The position numbers and the translations under genes were made by a program. 64,000 bases of DNA, from the NCBI RefSeq assembly GCF_002914525.1, contig NZ_LODW01000033.1, forward strand, positions 124,001 to 188,000, written 5' to 3'. This document shows, in pieces, positions 25,374-33,013 of the stretch. The notes beneath the pieces were generated by a model. It made no database searches. It saw nothing but the letters and a program-made list of their open reading frames with translations, and was not told where the DNA came from. Source of the DNA: Rhizobium hidalgonense (GTDB taxonomy: Bacteria > Pseudomonadota > Alphaproteobacteria > Rhizobiales > Rhizobiaceae). Numbering within the stretch: the stretch's first letter is position 1; the number at the start of each line of letters is the position of its first letter.

Positions 25374-27488
25374 TCAATTCAGTTTGACCGACGGTTCCCG
25401 GCCCCAGACACGCAGTTTGCCGAGCGCCTTGATGAAGGCTGCGACATCCCCAGCCGCGCCAAGCGCAATCACGCCCTCGTCCAGTGAATCTGCAATTCCG
25501 GCCCTCTGCATGAGTGGCAGCGCGGTTTTCACATAGCCGATGAACTTGCAGTGCACGAAGGCATCCGACACGAAATCATGGGCCGTTGCCTCCTTCAGCA
25601 GATCGCTGGCTCCCTCTGACGAGGGCAGCAGCGCGACGGCGTCGTAGAGCACCGAGGGTCCGCCATCGATCATCTGATGCGCCTCGATCCAATTGCCGTC
25701 GGAAAGTGTCACGCCGCCGATCTTTGGCGCGATGACTTCGAAGGTTGCCTTCTGTTCGGTGATCTCGGCAAGCAGCGCCTTGAAGATCGCAGCGTCGCTG
25801 CCATCGGTGACGAGAATACCGAGCTTGCGCCCTTCGAAGCGCTGCGGACCACGCTCGATAATGCTGAGCGCCGGCGACGGCTCGAGGTCCTGGCGTGTCG
25901 GCATGGCGGCATCGGCAGGCTTCGGCATCGATTTGAAGCCGAGTGCGTGGCCGACCTTGCCGGCCAGGGTCTCGTCGATGTTCAGGAGATGCGAGACCAT
26001 GCGCTCGCGAATGACCGGGGTTTCGACCTTGCTCAGTTCGAAGGTCAGCGCTGCGGCGATATGGCGTTGCTCCGGCGGCGTCTGGCTGATGTAGAACTGC
26101 CGGGCCTGGCTGTAGTGATCGGCAAAGCTTTCCGGCCGCAGCCGGACCTTGGCACCCTGCTCCTCGGCCGGGAAGTGACGATAGCCCTGAACCGGCGACT
26201 CTCGCGGTCCCTGATTCCACGAATTCGGTTGGTAATTGACCCGCCCGACGGGATTGCGCATCGCCATGTGGCCGTCCTGCTGGAAATTGTGGAAGGGACA
26301 TTTCGGAGCGTTGATCGGCAGATGCGTGAAATTCGGGCCGCCCAGACGTTTCAGCTGCGTGTCGAGATAGGAGAAGTTCCGTCCCTGCAACAGCGGATCG
26401 TTGCTGAAATCGATGCCGGGCGGAACGTTCTGGGTCATGAAGGCGACCTGCTCGGTCTCGGCGAAAAAGTTTTCGGGCATGCGGTTGAGCACAAGCCGGC
26501 CGACCGGTTTGACCGGCAGAATCTCTTCCGGAATGATCTTCGTCGGATCGAGGACGTCGAAATCGAACGTGTCGGCGAAGTCCTGATCGAAAAGCTGAAC
26601 ACAAAGTTCCCATTCCGGAAAGTTGCCTGACTGGATCGATTGCCAGAGGTCGCGGCGATGGAAATCCGGATCCGCACCGTTGATCTTGACCGCCTCGTTC
26701 CAGGCGACGGATTGCAGGCCGAGCTTCGGTTTCCAGTGGAATTTGACGAAGGTCGATTCATCGGCCGCGTTCACGAAGCGGAAGGTGTGAACGCCAAACC
26801 CCTCCATGAAACGGAAGGAGCGTGGGATGGCACGGTCCGACATGACCCACATGATCATATGCATGCTTTCCGGGGTGAGGGAGATGAAGTCCCAGAAATT
26901 ATCATGCGCCGACTGCGCCTGCGGAAATTGCCTGTCGGGCTCCGGCTTCACGGAATGGACGACGTCGGGAAACTTGATCGCGTCCTGAATGAAGAAAACG
27001 GGAATGTTGTTGCCGACCAGATCCCAATTCCCCTGCTGCGTGTAGAGCTTCACCGCGAAGCCGCGGACATCGCGCGCCAGATCGAAGGACCCCTTGCTGC
27101 CGGCGACCGTCGAAAACCGCACGAAGGCCGGTGTCTTTTCGCCGGGCCGCTGGAAAAGATCGGCCCGGGTATAGGCGGCCAGCGATTCATATGTTTCGAA
27201 ATAGCCATGGGCGCCGTAACCGCGCGCATGCACGACCCGCTCGGGGATGCGCTCGTGATCGAAATGAAAGATCTTTTCGCGAAAATGGAAGTCGTCGATG
27301 AGGGCGGGGCCGCGGGCGCCGAGACGGAGCGTATTCTGATCGTCGGAGACCGGGCCGCCTTGTGCTGTGGTCAGCACCGGCATGCCGTCTTCGGCAAACT
27401 GATGCAGCTCACCGCCTGCACCGCGGTGCATTTTCTGATCATGAATCGTTGCGTCGTCCGAGGGCGAGGTCTTCGTCGTCTTGGCCAT
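25374..27488 (-). CDS. katE: Catalase HPII, large-subunit clade 2
   Basis: A 704-residue monofunctional haem catalase that breaks down hydrogen peroxide. The catalytic His is in [14 protein letters not shown], the essential Asn in [15 protein letters not shown], and the proximal haem Tyr in [14 protein letters not shown]. From about residue 550 there is the extra C-terminal class I glutamine-amidotransferase-like domain ([16 protein letters not shown] onward), which marks the large-subunit type. GGAG lies 7 nt before the ATG. A GGAAC-N18-TT promoter candidate ends 33 nt before the start, consistent with general-stress control as known for rhizobial catalases of this type. A terminator follows. 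Confidence 0.95.
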   Translation of the reverse strand: MAKTTKTSPSDDATIHDQKMHRGAGGELHQFAEDGMPVLTTAQGGPVSDDQNTLRLGARGPALIDDFHFREKIFHFDHERIPERVVHARGYGAHGYFETYESLAAYTRADLFQRPGEKTPAFVRFSTVAGSKGSFDLARDVRGFAVKLYTQQGNWDLVGNNIPVFFIQDAIKFPDVVHSVKPEPDRQFPQAQSAHDNFWDFISLTPESMHMIMWVMSDRAIPRSFRFMEGFGVHTFRFVNAADESTFVKFHWKPKLGLQSVAWNEAVKINGADPDFHRRDLWQSIQSGNFPEWELCVQLFDQDFADTFDFDVLDPTKIIPEEILPVKPVGRLVLNRMPENFFAETEQVAFMTQNVPPGIDFSNDPLLQGRNFSYLDTQLKRLGGPNFTHLPINAPKCPFHNFQQDGHMAMRNPVGRVNYQPNSWNQGPRESPVQGYRHFPAEEQGAKVRLRPESFADHYSQARQFYISQTPPEQRHIAAALTFELSKVETPVIRERMVSHLLNIDETLAGKVGHALGFKSMPKPADAAMPTRQDLEPSPALSIIERGPQRFEGRKLGILVTDGSDAAIFKALLAEITEQKATFEVIAPKIGGVTLSDGNWIEAHQMIDGGPSVLYDAVALLPSSEGASDLLKEATAHDFVSDAFVHCKFIGYVKTALPLMQRAGIADSLDEGVIALGAAGDVAAFIKALGKLRVWGREPSVKLN

Positions 27489-27520
27489 TTATTTTCTCCG
27501 GAAAGCGTTTGACCTAACCG

Positions 27521-27545
27521 AAGCTCAAAAATGGCGACATGTTCC
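27521..27545 (-). promoter_or_regulatory. Candidate EcfG/RpoE2 promoter of katE
   Basis: The minus strand reads GGAAC (27545-27541), 18 nt, TT (27522-27521), followed by CGGTT. It lies 33 nt before the katE ATG at 27488. Confidence 0.55.
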
Positions 27546-27612
27546 GCCCGCGGCAAAATAAACAGCGGCGTCGCGACGGGTTGCGCGTGATAACGACATT
27601 AAATCAGATGCA

Positions 27613-27647
27613 TAAAAGAGGGCGCGGGGTCTTTCGACCCCGCGCCC
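27613..27647 (-). terminator. Intrinsic terminator after the PhnA-like membrane protein gene
   Basis: A 12-bp perfect inverted repeat GGGCGCGGGGTC (27620-27631) / GACCCCGCGCCC (27636-27647) with a 4-nt loop; on the minus strand it is followed by TCTTTTAT. It begins 18 bp after the stop at 27666. Confidence 0.85.
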
Positions 27648-27665
27648 GATGATTTCCGCCGGTTG

Positions 27666-28562
27666 TCAGAGCCGCGTAACGAGGAGATCTTCCTCTTCGT
27701 CGCGTTGCGATCCGCCAAACGCTGCAGCGGCAGAGGCGATGAAAGCCCCAATCAGAAGTGACAAGGAGCCGAGCAAGGCCGTGGTCGACGCCGCCTTGCG
27801 TGCCTCATCGGCAGCTTTCTGGGTGGCAACCTTGGCATCGTCGATGCGCTTCAGCACCGTGTCGACGCGAGTGCGCGCATCGGCTTCTGAAAGACCGGTT
27901 CGAGCAGAAACGATGGTGGCAAGATAGGCCTTGTCATCATCGGGAATCTGGCCTTGGGCGGCGCCGTTGAGGAGGATGCGTGATACCTCGGATGTTGCTG
28001 CGGCATCATTGGATGTCGCCGCCGCGCGAGCCTGATCAGGGCGCAATAATGCGTCGGTAAAGTAGGAAGTGGAGAGGTCCGCCGGCGAGGTTGCCGACGA
28101 TGCTGCTGCCGTACCGGCGGCCGTGGCCGCCGACCCCACGGCTTGTGCACCTGCGCCGGCCAGCGAGGTCAGCGACGATGCAAGAAACCCGGCGACGAAG
28201 ACGGTCGCCAGAGCCCAACTTAAGAAACCATGCGCCGTATCACGGAAGAAAACTTCATCCGTGTGAACGGCCGCCCATTTCGTCCGCAGCCGGCCGGTAA
28301 TATAGCCGCCGAGCGCTGAGGAAAGCCATTGCACGAGAACCAGCCAGATTGCCGCCGTCACGCCGAGTGTGCCGAGCGAACTGCTTTGCCCCGACCAGGG
28401 GGAGACCATTGTCAGCCCGAGCCCGGATCCGAGAAGCAGAAGGATCAGGGTTACGCCGATGGCAGCGGCAGCACCGCCGAAGATGGGGCCCCACGTCATG
28501 GCCGATTTGGAGGATTCGACCGGAGTGGCAACCTCTCCGGAACCTATCATTGAAACCGACAT
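27666..28562 (-). CDS. Conserved membrane protein, 'PhnA-like' in rhizobial annotations
   Basis: A 298-residue inner membrane protein with an N-terminal hydrophobic region (MTWGPIFGGAAAAIGVTLIL and GVTAAIWLVLVQWLSSALGG), a third segment (FLSWALATVFVAGFLASSL), a long Ala/Ser/Thr-rich soluble region and a last helix (ALLGSLSLLIGAFIASAAAA) ending in an acidic tail. Proteins of this kind are labelled PhnA-like in rhizobia, but I see no phosphonate-related motif and consider the function unknown. AGGA lies 7 nt before the ATG and overlaps the end of the microprotein gene just upstream, with which it should be co-transcribed from an EcfG-type promoter. Confidence 0.75.
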   Translation of the reverse strand: MSVSMIGSGEVATPVESSKSAMTWGPIFGGAAAAIGVTLILLLLGSGLGLTMVSPWSGQSSSLGTLGVTAAIWLVLVQWLSSALGGYITGRLRTKWAAVHTDEVFFRDTAHGFLSWALATVFVAGFLASSLTSLAGAGAQAVGSAATAAGTAAASSATSPADLSTSYFTDALLRPDQARAAATSNDAAATSEVSRILLNGAAQGQIPDDDKAYLATIVSARTGLSEADARTRVDTVLKRIDDAKVATQKAADEARKAASTTALLGSLSLLIGAFIASAAAAFGGSQRDEEEDLLVTRL

Positions 28563-28571
28563 GATCTGTTC

Positions 28572-28649
28572 CTATCGCATAAACAGAGCAAGAAGGATGA
28601 TGATAGGCAGTGGAACACCGAGCAGCCAAAGTAGAATACCGCGACCCAT
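28572..28649 (-). CDS. 25-residue hydrophobic microprotein
   Basis: A very short gene starting MGRGILLWLL and ending LLALFMR, with a stop TAG at 28574-28572. Nearly the whole protein is one membrane segment flanked by positive residues at both ends. A perfect AGGAGG lies 7 nt before the ATG, and an EcfG-type promoter ends 46 nt upstream. The following membrane-protein gene begins 9 nt after its stop, so the pair forms a transcript unit. The ribosome-binding site, promoter and clean hydrophobic composition argue that it is translated. Its role may be as a partner or leader peptide of the downstream protein, by inference. Confidence 0.7.
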   Translation of the reverse strand: MGRGILLWLLGVPLPIIILLALFMR

Positions 28650-28694
28650 GAGAGACCTCCTGTCAGGGTTGACCTTACGTTGTTGATGCCACTC

Positions 28695-28719
28695 AACTTT
28701 TTACTGCGCCGATTGTTCC
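28695..28719 (-). promoter_or_regulatory. Candidate EcfG/RpoE2 promoter of the microprotein/membrane protein unit
   Basis: The minus strand reads GGAAC (28719-28715), 18 nt, TT (28696-28695) in the context AAGTTG. It ends 46 nt before the microprotein ATG at 28649. Confidence 0.5.
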
Positions 28720-28836
28720 CGGCCGGTTTGGAACTGGCAGGAAGAATTTCCCAACGCCCTCCGGTAGCGGTGTAAGTCAATCTCTCGGCAGCTTACCAAG
28801 CAACAAGAGATTGTCGGACCGGTTGCCGCATTCTCG

Positions 28837-29043
28837 TCATTTGAGGCGTCCGGCCAGTCTGGCGAGAGACAGGTCTAGGCCGCAGCGCCGGGCAATGCCC
28901 CGGCGCTCGAGAAGTGACTGGTAACCGCAGACGCCACAGCGGGCGTGGACGACGAACCATTGCGGCAAGGTTGCGAGCGTCTGCTTTTCCTCGACGGCAA
29001 AGCCCTCAGGGGGCGCGAGCTCGATACTGCGGCGATGTTTCAT
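28837..29043 (-). CDS. Small hypothetical protein, downstream of a coupled pair
   Basis: A 68-residue protein starting MKHRRSIELAPPEGF. It contains a VHARCGVCGYQSLLERR segment, with a Cys-x-x-Cys pair and a third Cys nearer the C-terminus (RRCGLDLSLARL), which might bind a metal. There is no ribosome-binding site of its own, but its ATG overlaps the stop of the preceding gene as ATGA (29043-29040), so translation is probably coupled. I do not recognise the family. Confidence 0.55.
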   Translation of the reverse strand: MKHRRSIELAPPEGFAVEEKQTLATLPQWFVVHARCGVCGYQSLLERRGIARRCGLDLSLARLAGRLK

Positions 29044-29282
29044 GTTCGTTGGGCAGTCGGCCGCGATCCCGCTGTCATGCTGCCGATTGTCTGCCCTTCT
29101 GCGAGGGCAAGCTGAAGTCGCAAATGACGGCAATCCAGCAGCAACGTCGTGATGGCGGCACGGACGTCGCCATCGTGGTAGGCGACAACTGCGTCGACGT
29201 CTTCCTTCAGCGCTTCTTCTGCCAGTTTCTCGGCGATTTGCGGACGCACGGCCTTGATCTCTTTCGGAGTTATCAGATGCAA
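29040..29282 (-). CDS. Small hypothetical protein, upstream of a coupled pair
   Basis: An 80-residue soluble protein starting MHLITPKEIKAVRPQIAEKL and containing AEEALKEDVDAVVAYHDGDV and RAAITTLLLDCRHLR, predicted mainly helical from its heptad-like spacing of Leu and Ala. No known domain was recognised. The stop overlaps the start of the next minus-strand gene (ATGA), suggesting that the two small proteins are made together, perhaps as partners. A GGAAC sequence lies upstream on this strand but lacks the TT at the 18-nt spacing. Confidence 0.55.
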   Translation of the reverse strand: MHLITPKEIKAVRPQIAEKLAEEALKEDVDAVVAYHDGDVRAAITTLLLDCRHLRLQLALAEGQTIGSMTAGSRPTAQRT

Positions 29283-29623
29283 GTTCTCAGATTGGCGGCA
29301 GTATTGCCGATGTTCTTATTATGTTCCGGTCAGATCCCGAGTCAAGAGCGGGGGATAGTCCGCGCAGCTCATTCCGGGCCCTGTGTGAACGGGCGATTGG
29401 ACGACCCACCCAAAACGGGCGAAGTGCGGCGAGGAGGGGCGATGGCGCAGATATCGACGGAAATATTGCGCGTTCGCCGCTGACGCCAGCCGAGGAGAAT
29501 ACATATATGTTTCCACATGGGGTGCTCTGGACGGAGATGAATTGCCGGAAATTTCTCCTGCCATTTCTCTTTTGGCAGAAGGCACCGATCATTTTGCCTA
29601 CGGCCTGAATTGGAGAAGTATCG
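29283..29623. other. Intergenic region without a supported gene
   Basis: About 340 bases between the divergent small genes at 29282 and 29624. Open frames on both strands exist but lack ribosome-binding sites and family features. It should hold the promoters of both flanking genes; I found no strong match to a known promoter class. Confidence 0.5.
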
Positions 29624-29803
29624 ATGAACGGATTACGGGCATTTCTAGCTGCCGGAGTGATCACGCTTGCCGCCATAGCCTCGGCCTGCTCGACCGCGCC
29701 GAATTCATACGGTTCGGCATCGGGATATCAGCCGGGAGATTCGATGAACCCAGCTTGTGCGGATGGATTTCGCCCTGGCGACGGCCGTTCGTGCAGCTAC
29801 TAG
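29624..29803 (+). CDS. Small lipoprotein-like secreted protein
   Basis: A 59-residue gene product starting MNGLRAFLAAGVITLAAIA and continuing SACSTAPNSYG. The hydrophobic segment followed by SAC suggests signal peptidase II processing and lipidation on Cys22, although the -3 residue is Ala rather than the preferred Leu. The mature ~38 residues end with two cysteines (NPACADGFRPGDGRSCSY) that could form a disulfide. GGAG lies 8 nt before the ATG. No domain was recognised; envelope location is inferred. Confidence 0.65.
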   Translation: MNGLRAFLAAGVITLAAIASACSTAPNSYGSASGYQPGDSMNPACADGFRPGDGRSCSY

Positions 29804-30151
29804 GGCGGTCGGCTCAGCCCGCTACGGCTTCATCGGGCCAACCGCGGCGCCATACCGAGAGCCATCGCTGATGCTATCCGGTACGCGTGCTCCCATGATC
29901 AAGACAGAACGGCCACGTGATCTCGTGGCAGCGACGTGACGTCAATCTGCCGCCCGACCCCATTCTTAAGTTAATGGCGGTCGCGTTCTGCGGCAGTCTG
30001 TATACCATCAAACCGGCAACGCAAAGATGGCCGCTCGAGACAAGAACATGCGGCTTGGCAACATCCGCCGCTATCTGTCGGGATCTGACCAATCCCGGTG
30101 CGAGGAGCGGTGGCCGCCTTCGATGAGGTTTTCTTGGAGTTGAAGCAATGA

Positions 30152-30226
30152 GGTCGGCGCGATCGTGTTCACGCCGACCCTCCCCAACCATCATCTGCAT
30201 GGCCCAGTTTACCCGTGGTCGCCAGC
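30152..30226. repeat. Imperfect intergenic repeat, copy 1
   Basis: Begins with the inverted repeat GGTCGGCG / CGCCGACC (30152-30159 and 30172-30179) and continues with a block ending CCGTGGTCGCCAGC. The same arrangement recurs at 30902-30975, with the hairpin and the CCGTGGTC-CCAGC block best conserved. Confidence 0.55.
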
Positions 30227-30431
30227 GGCGCTTTCGTGCAGGAACTTTATGCCGCTTGCGGCACCCGGCACCCCTCGCAGATAGCCGGTGGCGGCCGGCT
30301 GTGCTGCCGGTGGGTGCTTGCCTTGACGCCTGCAGGCAGCATGAACACCGATGGCCGGCGCGGTCACCACCTGCGCCAACAGCAGCAGCGCGCCGGACGG
30401 TCTTCCTTCAAGCGCGCAGCCGTTCATCGGA

Positions 30432-30449
30432 GGTTAATGCTTATTAACC
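30432..30449. promoter_or_regulatory. Palindrome upstream of a small secreted-protein gene
   Basis: GGTTAAT - GCTT - ATTAACC, a perfect 7-bp inverted repeat 28 bp before the ATG at 30478 and close to where a promoter would be. It could be an operator; no known consensus fits well (the TTAA boxes are 6 nt apart, whereas CtrA sites have 7). Confidence 0.35.
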
Positions 30450-30477
30450 CAGAATCGCGGCTTGAAAGGATGTGCCG

Positions 30478-30792
30478 ATGAAGATGCTTTTTTCCTCGCT
30501 TGCAGCCATGGTCTTGTCTGCATCTTTCGCCCTGCCGCTAAACGCCACGCCAATCGTCGTGCCGAAAGCCATGGCGATGCACGCCGCCGACGTCGAGCAG
30601 GTCAAACACCGTCGCCACGGTAATGGACATGCGTATGGCCACTGGAAGAAAAGCCGATACGCTTACCGCGACTGCCGGTACTACGGCTCGTGCTACCGTC
30701 CTCGGCAGTATGGCTATCGCGACTATTACGGCTATCGCGACGATTACCCCTATCGTCGTCGGTCAGGTGTGACCGTGTACTTCGATTTTTAG
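30478..30792 (+). CDS. Small secreted Tyr/Arg/Gly-rich protein
   Basis: A 104-residue protein with a Sec signal peptide (MKMLFSSLAAMVLSASFALP, then LNATPI). The mature part is basic, with a His/Lys/Arg segment (HRRHGNGHAYGHWKKSRYAY) followed by a Tyr-Arg-Gly repeat region (YGYRDYYGYRDDYPYRR) and two cysteines. Proteins of this composition are frequent in rhizobial envelopes; none has a function I can name. AAAGGA lies 7 nt before ATG 30478, so the GTG two codons upstream is unlikely to be the start. Confidence 0.75.
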   Translation: MKMLFSSLAAMVLSASFALPLNATPIVVPKAMAMHAADVEQVKHRRHGNGHAYGHWKKSRYAYRDCRYYGSCYRPRQYGYRDYYGYRDDYPYRRRSGVTVYFDF

Positions 30793-31429
30793 TCGGCAGT
30801 TCACTTGAAGCAGTCGGCTTGACCTCACCACGCCACCACAGCAGCCCGTCGATCGACCAACCCGGCGGACGTTTTGTTTCCGGCGCCTGAACAAAGAAAA
30901 AGGTCGGGGCGAATGCTCGCGCCGACCCTTCTTTGATTGCATCCGCACGGTGCCAGTACATCCGTGGTCACCAGCAAAAGCTATCCGGTAGATTGAATTT
31001 ATGCGCCTCGTGAATTTTCGCAAGGATTAGGGAGTGCTGATTTAGGGCTAGGCGAGGGGGGCGCCAACCTCTTTGTCGCCTGCCCGGCCGGCGGCGTTTC
31101 CGTTTCTCGCCATCGTAGTAAAGAGGGCACTCACCATAAATTGCCAATTCGAGAGGAGGCTGCGGCGGTTCCTGATCGCCGGGTTCATGTCTGTAGAGGT
31201 GCGCGCCGTCAATCCAGTCTTGACCGATGCGACAAGCTTCTGAGCAAGATTGATCGCAGGCTTCTGGATTTCGCCGGAGCTCAGTTGATGAGCTGACGGG
31301 AAGATCGACCGGAATAAACCCTCCACAGCAGAGAACGCGGATCTCATGGGCATCCAAAAGGGGGAGAAAAGCGGGGAAGTAAGTGCCTGCTCCGGACGTC
31401 TCAACGAAACAGGCAATTAACTTGAAAAA
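30793..31429. other. Gene-poor interval of about 640 bases
   Basis: It holds the second copy of the imperfect repeat (30902-30975) and, on the minus strand, an open frame at 31048-31353 that starts MPMRSAFSAVEGLFR. That frame has plausible amino-acid composition but no ribosome-binding site and no recognised family, so I do not call it. The right end borders the tRNA-Asn gene. Confidence 0.45.
30902..30975. repeat. Imperfect intergenic repeat, copy 2
   Basis: Begins with GGTCGG ... CCGACC (30902-30907 and 30922-30927) and ends CCGTGGTCACCAGC (30962-30975). It aligns over about 75 bp with 30152-30226, 750 bp upstream, in the same orientation. Confidence 0.55.
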
Positions 31430-31504
31430 TGGCTCCCCGGGCCGGATTCGAACCGGCGACCTGTCGATTAACAGTCGAATGCTCTACCGCTGAGCTACCA
31501 GGGA
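31430..31504 (-). tRNA. tRNA-Asn (anticodon GUU), CCA encoded
   Basis: The minus strand gives a complete cloverleaf: acceptor TCCCTGG / CCGGGGA, D arm with AGCTCAGCGGTAGAGC, anticodon arm CGACTGTTAATCG with GUU, T arm with GGTTCGAATCC, discriminator G and an encoded CCA at 31432-31430. TTTTTC follows and may help termination. Confidence 0.95.
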
Positions 31505-31621
31505 TCACTGCTTGGCGCGGTGTGAGTGGGCTAATACAAATGCTTTCCCGATTTGCCAAGCGGTTTTTTCAAAAAAATGAAATGAACTTGTATTTGGGAT
31601 GCCTGCGCCCATCTCTGGGGA

Positions 31622-31939
31622 ATGACGAACGGGAATGATTACGGCGAGGCGAGGGGCGGCGAAAAGCCCGGGAAGCGGGCAAAGCGCTTCGGCATCGATC
31701 ATGCGAGCGGCAGGCTATTGCTCGGCTCCTTCAGCATCGGCTTGCCGCGCTCGCGCATCGCGCGGATGGGAATCGGCGTCGCCCTCATTCTTTGTGGGTT
31801 TCTGGGGTTCCTGCCGATCCTGGGCTTCTGGATGCTGCCGCTCGGCTTCCTCGTGCTTTCGCACGATCTGCCGGTCGCACGCCGGCTTCGGCGGCGGCTG
31901 GCAGTCTGGTGGCACAGGCGGCGGAAACCGGCCGACTGA
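31622..31939 (+). CDS. Small membrane protein, possibly PGPGW-type
   Basis: A 105-residue protein with a hydrophilic basic N-terminus, one long hydrophobic hairpin (RMGIGVALILCGFLGFLPIL, then GFWMLPLGFLVLS) and a very basic C-terminus (RRLRRRLAVWWHRRRKPAD). This pattern resembles putative transmembrane PGPGW proteins and short membrane proteins in rhizobia. The function is unknown. The ATG at 31622 is preceded by a GGGG sequence only, so an internal start is possible. It lies after the tRNA-Asn gene in opposite orientation. Confidence 0.65.
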   Translation: MTNGNDYGEARGGEKPGKRAKRFGIDHASGRLLLGSFSIGLPRSRIARMGIGVALILCGFLGFLPILGFWMLPLGFLVLSHDLPVARRLRRRLAVWWHRRRKPAD

Positions 31940-32038
31940 CGACCACCCCGGGGGGCATGGAACGGCGGAGCGCTTTTCGCATTCGTGGTTTATGGAATGT
32001 AAAACGCCGAAAACGCGTCCAATGGGCCAGGTGAGGAA

Positions 32039-32368
32039 ATGAAGGCATTTTTTGTAATCGCCCTGTCCACGGCGACGATCTTCTCCGGCGTTTTCCCCGC
32101 TGAGGCTCAGGTCGATAGCCGCGGATTTGACGCGCGCGGCATTTGCCGTCGTTCGGAAGGCTGCGTGGTCGATCACGGCCAGGGTGGCAGCTATAAAGGT
32201 CCTCGCAACTATCGCAATTTCAACGGCCGGAACGAGCGGGATGGCGACAACGACCGCGGCCGGGACGATCGCCGCTTTCGCAACCAGAACAGAAGCGACA
32301 ATTTCGAGGCTGCATCCAGCCGCATTGCCGCGCTGCAATTCAGCCGGCATCGGCCTAATTCGATCTGA
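32039..32368 (+). CDS. Small secreted Arg/Asn/Asp-rich protein
   Basis: A 109-residue protein with a Sec signal peptide (FFVIALSTATIFSGVFPAEAQ) and a hydrophilic mature part containing two cysteines (GICRRSEGCVVDHG) and a charged Asn/Arg/Asp region (NERDGDNDRGRDDRRFRNQN), probably disordered. GAGGAA lies directly before the ATG. Its 3' end overlaps the convergent KTSC gene by 14 bp. Function unknown. Confidence 0.65.
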   Translation: MKAFFVIALSTATIFSGVFPAEAQVDSRGFDARGICRRSEGCVVDHGQGGSYKGPRNYRNFNGRNERDGDNDRGRDDRRFRNQNRSDNFEAASSRIAALQFSRHRPNSI

Positions 32369-32690
32369 GTTCGCTTTCCTCGAAAGTGCCGCCATGATCC
32401 GGATCAAGGCTGGTGGCCAACAACAGGCTGCAGGCGGCCAGGATGAGGACGAGCTTCATCGCGTAGGACACGGAAACCGCATATCTGCGGCCCGGTGATA
32501 CGCGGGAGGGCGCAATATAATAGTTGTAGTAGAAGTGCGGATCGGTCGTTTCCAGCAGGTTCTGGTAGACGTGCGGTGGAATGTCCGCATGTTTGACGGT
32601 TGGAGAACCCGGGAATTTTACATGAAGATCCCGGCTCTCGGCATCATATGCGGCACGCGCGTGCTTCGATTTGAGGGCAGCCCAATCCAT
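32355..32690 (-). CDS. KTSC-domain-like protein with C-terminal membrane helix
   Basis: A 111-residue protein. The first ~65 residues match the KTSC pattern: RAAYDAESRDLHVKFPGSP, then DIPPHVYQNLLETTDP and FYYNYYIAPSR. KTSC domains are short and sometimes linked to lysyl-tRNA synthetase-like or RNA-related proteins, but their function is not established. Unusually, a hydrophobic helix follows (AMKLVLILAACSLLLATSL). AGGAG lies 5 nt before ATG 32690. It overlaps the convergent secreted-protein gene at its 3' end. Confidence 0.6.
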   Translation of the reverse strand: MDWAALKSKHARAAYDAESRDLHVKFPGSPTVKHADIPPHVYQNLLETTDPHFYYNYYIAPSRVSPGRRYAVSVSYAMKLVLILAACSLLLATSLDPDHGGTFEESELRSN

Positions 32691-32939
32691 TGCAGCTCCT
32701 ATCACCCTCCCGGAGGCAATATGAGGCCCGCGGGGCGATCGTCAAGCTAACGATTTGTTTCAAATGCGATCAGGGCGGGCAGCGGGGCATCGCTACGGTC
32801 ATGGAATTTCCAGCCTGTGACGTGCGCTAGAAAACGGTCCTTTCGGCAACTGCGGAATAGCGTTTTTCGGAAATGCCCTCTTGCGATTTCCTTACGATCA
32901 TTCTAAACGCTCGCCACGGCTCAGATAACGAGCCCGTGA

Positions 32940-33013
32940 GGCCTCGTGGCGGAGTGGTGACGCAGAGGACTGCAAATCCTTGTACCCCGGTTCAATTCCG
33001 GGCGAGGCCTCCA
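32940..33013 (+). tRNA. tRNA-Cys (anticodon GCA), CCA encoded
   Basis: Acceptor stem GGCCTCG (32940-32946) pairs with CGAGGCC (33003-33009). The anticodon arm GGACTGCAAATCC gives GCA, the T arm CCCGGTTCAATTCCGGG is intact, the discriminator is T, and CCA is encoded at 33011-33013. Confidence 0.95.

Larger units (their letters stand above)
29804..30477. other. Gene-poor interval of about 670 bases
   Basis: No coding sequence can be supported. The interval holds one copy of an imperfect ~75-bp repeat (30152-30226) and, close to the next gene, an 18-bp palindrome (30432-30449). Short open frames on both strands have no ribosome-binding sites and unusual composition. Confidence 0.5.

Noticed and set aside
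29290..29327. GGAAC upstream of the 80-residue gene as an EcfG promoter
   Set aside because: The bases 18 nt downstream are AT, not TT, and no better spacing exists.
29321..29608. Open frames on both strands between the small genes at 29282 and 29624
   Set aside because: No start signals or conserved features, and they conflict with each other.
31048..31353. Minus-strand open frame starting MPMRSAFSAVEGLFR
   Set aside because: Composition is protein-like, but there is no Shine-Dalgarno sequence and an overlapping frame of similar length on the same strand, so the coding frame cannot be chosen.
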